From the NCBI RefSeq assembly GCF_035982055.1, contig NZ_CP108427.1:8927001-8991000 (forward strand): 64,000 nt of DNA. The letters are read 5' to 3'. The stretch is from Streptomyces sp. NBC_01288. GTDB taxonomy: Bacteria; Actinomycetota; Actinomycetes; Streptomycetales; Streptomycetaceae. Positions 57,860-64,000 of the stretch are shown here, in pieces. Below the pieces are notes generated by a model, which saw only the letters and a program-made list of their open reading frames with translations, did no database searches and was not told the origin of the DNA. Every line of letters starts with the position of its first letter. Within the stretch, counting starts at the first letter, position 1. A program made the translations under genes and the position numbers.

Positions 57860-59014
57860 CTAGCGCCGCGTCACCGTGCCCTCCACCGCGAACAGTTGCT
57901 CCTCGACATGGTCAAGAGCCAACCGCAACGCCCCGGTTGCCGCAGCAGCCTCCCCGAGCAACGACAGGGCGACCTTCGGCGGCCGCAGGCAATACCGTGC
58001 CAACTCCCGCCGCAGCGGCTCCAGTACACCGTCCAGCCCGGCAGCCCAACCACCCACGACGACCAGCTCAGGATCGAGCGCCAGCACCAGCGCGGCGACA
58101 TCGTGCACAAGGCGCTGGATGAACCGATCGACAGCCGCCATCGCCCGCTGGTCACCGTCCCGCGCCAGCGCGAACACCTGCGCAACCGCCTGCTCGTCCA
58201 ACGGGTGCAGCGGCTCGTCCGTGGTGGAAAGCAACGTCTCCGGAGTCACGTCCCGCCCCAGCAGATGCAGCGCGCCGATCTCACCGGCCGCCCCGCGATA
58301 CCCCCGATGCAGCCGACCCCCGATCAGCGAACCGGCGCCCGGACTCAACCCGGCCAGCACCATCACCATGTCGTCGGACTCGGTGGCCGCACCCTTCCAG
58401 TGCTCGGCGACCGCCGCAGCGTTGGCATCGTTCTCGACCAGCACCGGGCACTTGAAGGACCGGCTCAGCCGCTCGCCCAGATGCAGCCCCGTCCACTCGG
58501 GCAACGCCGTACCCAGCCGTACGGTGCCGTCCGCCTCGACGATGCCCGGCGTGGCCACGCCCACCGCGCGCAGCGAGCCGCGTGCGACCCCGGCCCGGCG
58601 CAGCAGCTCGGCGACCGCCGTCCGCAGCCGCTCCAGGCGCTCGTCCGCCGAAGCCGTCTCGTCGACGTCCTTGGCGATCGCGCCGAGCACCCGGCCGTCC
58701 AGGTCGGCGAGGAGCACGGCGACGCGATGTGCGCCGATCTCCAGGCCCAGCAGATGCCCGGCCTCGGCCCGGAACCGGAACCGCCGCGCGGGCCGCCCCT
58801 GCCGCCGTACAACGCTCTCGTCGGCCGCCTTCTCGACGACCAGCCCGGCGTCCATCAGTCCCTCGACGACGCCCTCGACGGTCGGCCGGGACAGACCGGT
58901 CACCCGGGTGATCTCCGTCAGCGTGGCGCAGTCCGTGGCACGCAACGCGTGCAACACCACCGCGGAGTTGATCCTCCGCAGCAGCGAGGGGTCCCCGCCG
59001 GTCAGCCCCGCCAA
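57860..59014 (-). CDS. ROK-family transcriptional regulator
   Basis: The 384-residue protein has an N-terminal winged helix (TDCATLTEITRVTGLSRPTVEGV) joined to a sugar-kinase-like ROK domain. That domain shows LLGLEIGAHRVAVLLADLDG, VENDANAAAVAEHWKG and AAGEIGALHLLG. The zinc-binding CxCGxxGCxE loop usual in ROK proteins is not present. It is probably a sugar- or sugar-phosphate-responsive repressor rather than a kinase. TTG 59014 with GGGAGG seven bases ahead is the start. It is convergent with the GntR gene. Confidence 0.88.
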   Translation of the reverse strand: MAGLTGGDPSLLRRINSAVVLHALRATDCATLTEITRVTGLSRPTVEGVVEGLMDAGLVVEKAADESVVRRQGRPARRFRFRAEAGHLLGLEIGAHRVAVLLADLDGRVLGAIAKDVDETASADERLERLRTAVAELLRRAGVARGSLRAVGVATPGIVEADGTVRLGTALPEWTGLHLGERLSRSFKCPVLVENDANAAAVAEHWKGAATESDDMVMVLAGLSPGAGSLIGGRLHRGYRGAAGEIGALHLLGRDVTPETLLSTTDEPLHPLDEQAVAQVFALARDGDQRAMAAVDRFIQRLVHDVAALVLALDPELVVVGGWAAGLDGVLEPLRRELARYCLRPPKVALSLLGEAAAATGALRLALDHVEEQLFAVEGTVTRR

Positions 59015-59113
59015 GGTCTGTCCTCCCAGCTCGTGCGCGTGTTGGGCGGATCGTACTCGGCGCGGCGGACCGCGGCGAGAGCCGGGCGCCCCCGACCCAC
59101 TCGCCCCACCGAT

Positions 59114-59776
59114 TCACCCCGGCGCCACGAACCCCGACTCGTACGCCGCGATCACCGCCTGCGTACGGTCCCGCGCCCCCAGCTTCGCCAGCACGGCGCT
59201 CACGTGCGACTTCACCGTCTCGGTCCCGACGATCAGCCGGGCGGCGATCTCCGCGTTCGACAGACCCCGCGCCATCAGCCGCAGCACCTCGGCCTCACGC
59301 TCCGTCAGTTGGGCCCGCTCCATGACCGCGCGGGCCGCCCGGTTCCCGCCGTCGTCGCCGTACTCGGCGGCCAACTGCCGTACGGAGGCCGGGAACAGCA
59401 ACGAGTCCCCCTCGGCCACCAGCCGCACCGCGTGCACGATCTCGGCCGGCCGCGCCCGCTTCAGCAGGAACCCGTCGGCACCGGCCCGCAGCGCCTCGTA
59501 CACGTACTCGTCGTTCTCGAAGGTCGTGATGACCAGGATCTTCGGCGGATCGTCGATCGTGCGCAGCACCGCGCGCGTGGCCTCGATGCCGTCCAGGAGC
59601 GGCATCCGTACGTCCATGGCGACCACGTCCGGCCGCAGTTGCCGCACCAGCGGGATCACCGCCGCCCCGTCGGCGGCCTCCCCGACCACCTCGATGTCCG
59701 GCTGCGCCTCCAGTACGGCCCGCAGGCCCGCGCGTACGAGGGGTTCGTCATCGACCAGGAGAACGGTGACCGGCAT
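59114..59776 (-). CDS. LuxR/NarL-family response regulator
   Basis: The 220-residue protein has a receiver domain with acidic pair VLLVDDEPLV, phospho-acceptor Asp in VVAMDVRMP and Lys in LLKRARP. Its LuxR helix-turn-helix is LTEREAEVLRLMARGLSNAEIAARL. It is the partner of the histidine kinase ending 14 bases upstream and probably controls the divergent ABC-2 exporter. There is no ribosome site; TAGGCT lies exactly six bases before the ATG, so it may also have its own leaderless transcript. Confidence 0.94.
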   Translation of the reverse strand: MPVTVLLVDDEPLVRAGLRAVLEAQPDIEVVGEAADGAAVIPLVRQLRPDVVAMDVRMPLLDGIEATRAVLRTIDDPPKILVITTFENDEYVYEALRAGADGFLLKRARPAEIVHAVRLVAEGDSLLFPASVRQLAAEYGDDGGNRAARAVMERAQLTEREAEVLRLMARGLSNAEIAARLIVGTETVKSHVSAVLAKLGARDRTQAVIAAYESGFVAPG

Positions 59777-59782
59777 CCGGCC

Positions 59783-59788
59783 AGCCTA
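59783..59788 (-). promoter_or_regulatory. -10 hexamer, possible leaderless start of the response regulator
   Basis: On the minus strand TAGGCT is followed by GGCCGG and ATG at 59776, just after the kinase stop. Confidence 0.45.
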
Positions 59789-59790
59789 GA

Positions 59791-60945
59791 TCAGCCCAGC
59801 GGCAGCTCCGCGTGCACCTGCCAGTCACCCTCGTCGGGCCCGGTGTGCGCCCGGCCCCCGAGCAGCGCTGCACGCTCGCGTATGCCCCGCAGGCCACTGC
59901 CGCGGCCCGGGCCCGGTATCGCCGCCGTCAGCGGATTGCGGACCTCCAGATCGAGAGTGCCGTCGGCGACCCCGATACGGACCCGCACCGGGACGGACCC
60001 CGCGTGCCGCAGCACATTGGTCAGCGCCTCCTGCAGGATCCGGTAGCCCTCCCGGGAGACCGGCCCCGGCACCGTCTCCAACGGTCCGGTCACCTCCGCG
60101 TCGACCTTCGCCCCGGAGGCCCGCGCCGAATCCAGCAGCCGGTCCGCGTCCACCAGCGTCGGCCGACTGCTCACCGGCCGCTCCGCCTCCCGCAGTACGC
60201 CCAACACCCGCTCCAGGTCCTCCAACGCGGCCCGGCCGGTCTCCTCGATGGCACCCAGCGCCCGCTCGGTGAACTCCGGGTTGCCTGCCGCGCGGGCGGC
60301 ACCCGCCTGCACCACCGCGACCGTGAGCGCGTGACCGATGGAGTCGTGCAACTCCCGCGCGATGCGTGTGCGTTCCAGCAGCTGCTCGGTGCGCTCCTCC
60401 AGGGCGGCGAGTTGCTCCGCGCGCGAGGGGCCGAGCAACTTCCGGGCGAGCAGCGTGGCCAATTCGCCGAGGCCGACGACTGCGGCGTACGTCGCGATCA
60501 GGGGAAGCAGCGCCAGGAGGGCGTATCCCCAGTGTGGTTGAGCGTTGCTCAGTACGGGGACGCCGTCCGGTACTTTGCCGATCGCCAGCCCGACGAGAGT
60601 GACGGACAGGAGCGGCCCCCAGATGGTGCTGAACGAAGCCAGCACGCTCAGCGCCATCCGTGTCTCCAGCCACAGCACGGTCCGGCCTCGGTCCCGCCAG
60701 GTCGCCGCCGGTGCAACGGAGATCCCCGAGTCCTGTTCGCCCGGCGTCAGCAGCAGCCGTGCCTGCACCCCCTCACCCATGCGCACAGCCGGGATCAGGC
60801 CGACCGGGAGGAGCATGAGCGCGGGCACATAGGGCGTCGACATGTCGATGAACAACCAGACACTCACGATGAGCATCGGCACCCAGAGGTGCAGCAGACG
60901 CGTGTACGTCGTCCCCCGGAGCAGCGGGCGCAGGAAGCGGGCCAT
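59791..60945 (-). CDS. NarL-type sensor histidine kinase
   Basis: The 384-residue membrane kinase has four or more helices in its N-terminal half, for example LLHLWVPMLIVSVWLFI and YALLALLPLIATYAAVVGLG. The HisKA_3 phospho-His is in RIARELHDSIGHALTVAV. A HATPase domain follows (ILQEALTNVLRHAG, GSGLRGIRERAALLGG). The membrane-embedded sensor with short loops is typical of kinases that guard cell-envelope drug exporters. CACGAT lies six bases before ATG 60945. It is divergent from an ABC-2 system, which it probably controls. Confidence 0.9.
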   Translation of the reverse strand: MARFLRPLLRGTTYTRLLHLWVPMLIVSVWLFIDMSTPYVPALMLLPVGLIPAVRMGEGVQARLLLTPGEQDSGISVAPAATWRDRGRTVLWLETRMALSVLASFSTIWGPLLSVTLVGLAIGKVPDGVPVLSNAQPHWGYALLALLPLIATYAAVVGLGELATLLARKLLGPSRAEQLAALEERTEQLLERTRIARELHDSIGHALTVAVVQAGAARAAGNPEFTERALGAIEETGRAALEDLERVLGVLREAERPVSSRPTLVDADRLLDSARASGAKVDAEVTGPLETVPGPVSREGYRILQEALTNVLRHAGSVPVRVRIGVADGTLDLEVRNPLTAAIPGPGRGSGLRGIRERAALLGGRAHTGPDEGDWQVHAELPLG

Positions 60946-61053
60946 TCCGACATCGTGACACCCGGCACCGACAATCGGCCTCCCCCGGGCGGGGGAGACG
61001 ATCTCCACCGGCGGGGGAGGCCCCAACCCCCTTGACCGGCCAGGCTGTTGGCC

Positions 61054-61974
61054 ATGACCAGCATCGACGTACGAGACCTCACCAAGGAGTACGGCACCCG
61101 GCGGGCCGTGGACCACGTCACCTTCGACGTCCGCCCCGGCAAGGTCACCGGCTTCCTCGGCCCCAACGGCGCCGGAAAGTCCACCACCATGCGCCTCGTC
61201 CTCGGCCTCGACCGCCCCACCTCCGGAACCGCCACCATCGGAGGCCGCCCCTACGCCGCGCTCACCGAGCCGCTGCGCCACGTGGGCGCCCTGCTCGACG
61301 CCCAGGCCGCGCACGGCTCCCGGACCGCCCGCGACCATCTGCGCGCCCTGGCGGCGAGCAACCGCATCCCGGCCGCCCGGGTCGACGCGGTGCTGGCGGA
61401 GACGGGGCTCGCGTCGGTCGCGCGGCACCGGGTCAAGACGTACTCCCTGGGCATGCGCCAACGACTGGGCATCGCCGGTGCCCTCCTGGGCGATCCCGAG
61501 GTCGTCCTGCTGGATGAGCCGTCGAACGGCCTCGACCCCGAAGGCATCGTCTGGATCCGGGAGTTGCTGCGCCGGCTCGCGGCGGAGGGTCGTACGGTCC
61601 TGGTCTCCAGCCATCTGATGAACGAGACCGCCTCCTTCGCCGACCACCTCGTGGTCCTCGGTCGCGGCCGCCTCCTGGCCGACACCCCGATGCGGGACTT
61701 CATCGACGCGCGCGTGCAACCTCACGTACGCATCCGTACGACGGACGCCGGCGCCCTCAAGAGCACACTCGCCGGGCACGGTCTCGACGCCGTGGAACAG
61801 GAGGACGGGCACTGGACCGTGGCGCACGCACGCGTGGACGAGATCGGCACCCTGTTGTCCGCGGCGGGCGTACCGATCCTCGAACTGACCTCCACGGAGG
61901 GCACGTTGGAACAGGCCTACCTCGATCTGACCGCCACCGAGACCGAGTTCACCGCACCGCACCAGGAGGCCTGA
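61054..61974 (+). CDS. ABC-2-type exporter, ATPase subunit
   Basis: The 306-residue ATPase has Walker A FLGPNGAGKSTTMRLVL, a signature variant YSLGMRQRLGIAGALLG and Walker B VVLLDEPSNGLDP, then the switch His in VSSHLM. It resembles drug and bacitracin-type export ATPases. CAGGCT lies seven bases before the ATG, so it may be leaderless. The permease gene starts two bases after its stop. It is divergent from the two-component system. Confidence 0.93.
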   Translation: MTSIDVRDLTKEYGTRRAVDHVTFDVRPGKVTGFLGPNGAGKSTTMRLVLGLDRPTSGTATIGGRPYAALTEPLRHVGALLDAQAAHGSRTARDHLRALAASNRIPAARVDAVLAETGLASVARHRVKTYSLGMRQRLGIAGALLGDPEVVLLDEPSNGLDPEGIVWIRELLRRLAAEGRTVLVSSHLMNETASFADHLVVLGRGRLLADTPMRDFIDARVQPHVRIRTTDAGALKSTLAGHGLDAVEQEDGHWTVAHARVDEIGTLLSAAGVPILELTSTEGTLEQAYLDLTATETEFTAPHQEA

Positions 61975-61976
61975 CC

Positions 61977-62699
61977 ATGACATTCACGCCCGTGTTCCAC
62001 TCCGAGTGGATCAAGATCCGAACCCTGCGCTCCCAGGTCGCGGCCCTCGCCATGATCCTCGCGGTGACCGTGCTCTTCTCCGCGCTCGCCTCGTCCGACA
62101 CCGGAGGCGACGACTTCGACCCGCTGTTCGCGGTCTTCTTCGGCGTGACCTTCGGCCAGATCGCGGCGATCGCCTTCGGCACGACCGCCGTGTCCTCCGA
62201 GTTCCAGGGCGGAGCGCTACGGATGTCGCTGGCCGCGGTGCCGCACCGGGGACGCTGGTTCGCGGCCAAGGCGACGGCGATCGCCGTGCCCGTGTTCGCC
62301 GTCGGCCTGGTCACCGGCGTGGTGACGCTGGTGGTCGGCAAGGCGGTGCTGGGCTCCGAGGCCGACGGGCTCGGCTGGTCGGAACAGGTGCGCGGTGTGC
62401 TCGGTTGCGCCGTCTATCTCACGCTGATGGCGCTGCTCGCGGCCGGTCTCACGGCGGTGCTGCGCAGTGGAGTGGCGACGCTGAGCATCGTCATCCCGTT
62501 CCTGCTCATCGTGTCCTTCGTGGTCGGCGACGCGTCGAGCGACATCGCGGACCTCCTGCCCGACCGGGCCGGTCAGGTGGCGCTCCACGCGACCTGGGCC
62601 GGGGCGATGGGGCCGTGGACCGGACTCGGGGTGACGGCGCTGTGGGCAACGGCGGCGTTGGCGGCGGGAGCGTGGAGCGTCCGGCGCCGGGACGCCTGA
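61977..62699 (+). CDS. ABC-2-type exporter, permease subunit
   Basis: The 240-residue membrane protein has six helices (VAALAMILAVTVLFSALAS, LFAVFFGVTFGQIAAIAFG, VPVFAVGLVTGVVTLVVG, LTLMALLAAGLTAVL and two more) and an N-terminal FHSEWIKIRTLRS lead-in. This is typical of ABC-2 permeases working with a separate ATPase. The substrate is unknown; the linked kinase suggests a drug or envelope stress. Confidence 0.9.
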   Translation: MTFTPVFHSEWIKIRTLRSQVAALAMILAVTVLFSALASSDTGGDDFDPLFAVFFGVTFGQIAAIAFGTTAVSSEFQGGALRMSLAAVPHRGRWFAAKATAIAVPVFAVGLVTGVVTLVVGKAVLGSEADGLGWSEQVRGVLGCAVYLTLMALLAAGLTAVLRSGVATLSIVIPFLLIVSFVVGDASSDIADLLPDRAGQVALHATWAGAMGPWTGLGVTALWATAALAAGAWSVRRRDA

Positions 62700-62780
62700 C
62701 CTCGGGAGTGCCGGAACGTTTGCCCCCGTGCGGAGCCTGACGCCCCGCCCATTGTCAGTGGGAGCCGGTTCACTGGAGGC

Positions 62781-63007
62781 ATGAACATCACGCACTCGCT
62801 GACGACGATCGACCTGCTGTGCACCCGGGACTTCCCCGCGGAGCACGGCAGGACGGACCTGGGCATGGGAGGACCCGGCTGTCACATCGCCGCGTTACAG
62901 ACGAGTCGCCGCAGGCCGGCCGGTGGATCGCCCTCGGCGTGTCCCAGTGGGACAAGGAACTCCCGTTCCAACTCCTGGCCGTCAAAACGGAGATGGACCC
63001 ACCGTGA
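62781..63007 (+). pseudogene. Frameshifted small protein gene
   Basis: From ATG 62781 the first frame gives MNITHSLTTIDLLCTRDF and continues to a plausible GPGCHIAALQT. It then becomes Arg/Ser-rich nonsense. The next frame, from about 62895, gives TDESPQAGRWIALGVSQW and DKELPFQLLAVKTEMDPP before a stop at 63007. The two parts look like one protein of about 75 residues broken by a single-base indel near 62900. I do not recognise the family. Confidence 0.55.
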
Positions 63008-63011
63008 GGGT

Positions 63012-63557
63012 CTAGTCCTGCGCGGCGACCCGCAGCCGCCCGAACTCCTCGGCCATCGTCGCCGCCGTCCAATGCGCGTTCAGCCCGCTCGGATTGGGCA
63101 GCACCCACACACGCGTGTCCCCGAACGTCCGCTCCTGCGGTCCCACTTGGGCCTTCTTGTCGTCGAACGCGGCCCGGTATGCCGTGACCCCGAGCACAGC
63201 CAGCCAACGCGGTTTCCAGCCCGTCAGCTTCGACGCGAGGAGCTGTCCGCCCTCGCGGTACTCCTCAGGGCTCAGCTCGTCGGCCCGGGCTGTCGCCCGT
63301 GCCACCACGTTCGTGATGCCGAGCCCGTAGGACAGCAACTCGCCCTGCTCCGCGGGCTTCATGAGCCTCGGGGTGAAGCCGGACAGATGCAGCACGGGCC
63401 AGAAGCGGTTGCCGGGACGGGCGAAGTGGTGGCCCGTGGCCGCCGTCATCAGACCGGGGTTGATACCGCAGAACAGCACGGCGAGGCCGTCCGCGACGAC
63501 GTCCGGTACGAGACGGTCGCGGGCGGCCTCCAGCTCGGCCTGGGTGAAGCGGGTCAG
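63012..63557 (-). CDS. mug: Mismatch-specific uracil/thymine-DNA glycosylase
   Basis: The 181-residue protein has the Mug/TDG active-site motif LFCGINPGL (GINPG), FARPGNRFWPVLHLSGF and the second motif LPNPSGLNAHW. It removes uracil, thymine or ethenocytosine from mismatches in base-excision repair. The only in-frame GTG (63479) would cut off the strand that leads into GINPG. The full N-terminus begins at CTG 63557, LTRFTQAELEAARDRLVPDV. That CTG overlaps the purB stop as CTGA, analogous to ATGA coupling, so I chose the non-standard start. Confidence 0.85.
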   Translation of the reverse strand: MTRFTQAELEAARDRLVPDVVADGLAVLFCGINPGLMTAATGHHFARPGNRFWPVLHLSGFTPRLMKPAEQGELLSYGLGITNVVARATARADELSPEEYREGGQLLASKLTGWKPRWLAVLGVTAYRAAFDDKKAQVGPQERTFGDTRVWVLPNPSGLNAHWTAATMAEEFGRLRVAAQD

Positions 63558-64000
63558 AGGATCGCCCCCGGGGTGTAACCCGCGGCCTCCGGGTGCTGCT
63601 TCGCGAGCTCCTCGACACGGGCGACGACGACGGCGACCTGGTCGGCCGCGGCACCCGTGAAGGACAGCTTGTCGGCCATCAGCGCGTCCAACTGGGCGCG
63701 GTCGAGCGGGATGCGCTCGTCGGCGGCGAGTTTGTCCAGCAGCTCGTTCCGCTCGGCGCCCTGCTCGCGCATCGCCAGCGCGGAGGCGACGGCGTTCTCC
63801 TTGATGGCCTCGTGCGCGACCTCGCGGCCGACACCCGCGCGGACCGCGGCCATCAGCACCTTGGTCGTCGCGAGGAACGGCAGATAGCGGTCCAGCTCAC
63901 GCGCGACGACCGCCGGGAACGCGCCGAACTCGTCGAGCACGGTCAGGAAAGTCTCCAGCAGCCCGTCGAGCGCGAAGAACGCGTCGGGGAGGGCCACCCG
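63554..64000 (-). CDS. purB: Adenylosuccinate lyase, C-terminal part (partial)
   Basis: The frame is open to the window edge. The 148 visible residues include YLPFLATTKVLMAAVRAGVG, EVAHEAIKENAVASALAMRE and LMADKLSFTGAAADQVAVVV, the C-terminal helical domain of adenylosuccinate lyases. PurB cleaves SAICAR and adenylosuccinate in purine synthesis. The stop overlaps the mug start by four bases, so the two form an operon. The catalytic domains lie outside the window. Confidence 0.85.
   Translation of the reverse strand, partial: RVALPDAFFALDGLLETFLTVLDEFGAFPAVVARELDRYLPFLATTKVLMAAVRAGVGREVAHEAIKENAVASALAMREQGAERNELLDKLAADERIPLDRAQLDALMADKLSFTGAAADQVAVVVARVEELAKQHPEAAGYTPGAIL

Noticed and set aside
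1..64000. tRNA, rRNA, transposase, integrase or attachment-site signals
   Set aside because: I looked for tRNA-like ends, recombinase motifs and flanking duplications and saw none; a covariance or profile search would be needed to exclude short RNAs.

Overview
The window is high-GC DNA with ordinary actinobacterial gene organisation and almost certainly comes from a Streptomyces chromosome. The signs are GTG, TTG and CTG starts, very GC-rich third codon positions, an MbtH-linked NRPS, a SARP regulator, an ECF41 sigma factor, a Ser/Thr kinase, paired Lrp regulators and many leaderless promoters. I see no rRNA, tRNA, CRISPR array, insertion sequence or phage module. About 50 genes are intact or cut by the window edge, and four are broken.

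Region 1 (1-6.65 kb) is the end of a peptide siderophore locus. It holds the C-terminal PCP-epimerization part of an NRPS, its MbtH partner, and a convergent operon of two exporter-fold ABC half-transporters plus a ferric-siderophore-type lipoprotein. A DmdR/IdeR-like iron box precedes the operon. Motif reading predicts an asymmetric ABC heterodimer with one competent and one degenerate ATP site.

Region 2 (6.8-17.5 kb) is housekeeping and accessory: a DedA protein, two left-handed beta-helix proteins, a DMT exporter with an XRE-cupin regulator, a YbaK-type deacylase, a CDF metal exporter divergent from an ArsR regulator, a PobA-like hydroxylase, a small secreted cysteine-rich protein, an APC permease and a CoA-binding protein. 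A 48-bp tandem repeat lies at 9.05-9.24 kb.

Region 3 (17.6-22.8 kb) looks like a glycan-use locus: a secreted GH110-type alpha-galactosidase, a LacI regulator and a divergent secreted helical-barrel glycosidase, with palindromic operator candidates.

Region 4 (22.8-35.4 kb) holds a SARP-type regulator, an alpha/beta hydrolase, a secreted beta protein, a degenerate cysteinyl-tRNA-synthetase-like protein coupled to a SixA-like phosphatase, an XRE/aldo-keto reductase pair, a large APC permease, a YigZ protein, a membrane kinase with peptidoglycan-binding and ricin-type lectin domains, and a decayed SDR gene.

Region 5 (35.5-51.5 kb) holds sbcD-sbcC, an Lrp regulator divergent from a rhodanese with a 16-bp triple repeat between them, an orphan Imm21-like immunity protein, a ten-unit 66-bp repeat tract, a DUF885 peptidase-like protein, an Lrp regulator divergent from a cystathionine/methionine-lyase-like enzyme, a membrane-anchored ACT-GNAT protein, and a coupled SWIM zinc-finger/HEAT-like pair.

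Region 6 (51.6-64 kb) holds phoD behind a possible PHO box, a MocR/DMT pair decapitated by one deletion, an alpha/beta hydrolase, an ECF41 sigma factor, a GntR regulator whose promoter carries a DasR-type operator, a ROK regulator, a two-component system divergent from an ABC-2 exporter, a frameshifted small gene, and a purB-mug operon in which mug seems to start with CTG. Copies of one interspersed element sit at three convergent gene junctions (7.5, 45.7 and 57.6-57.8 kb).
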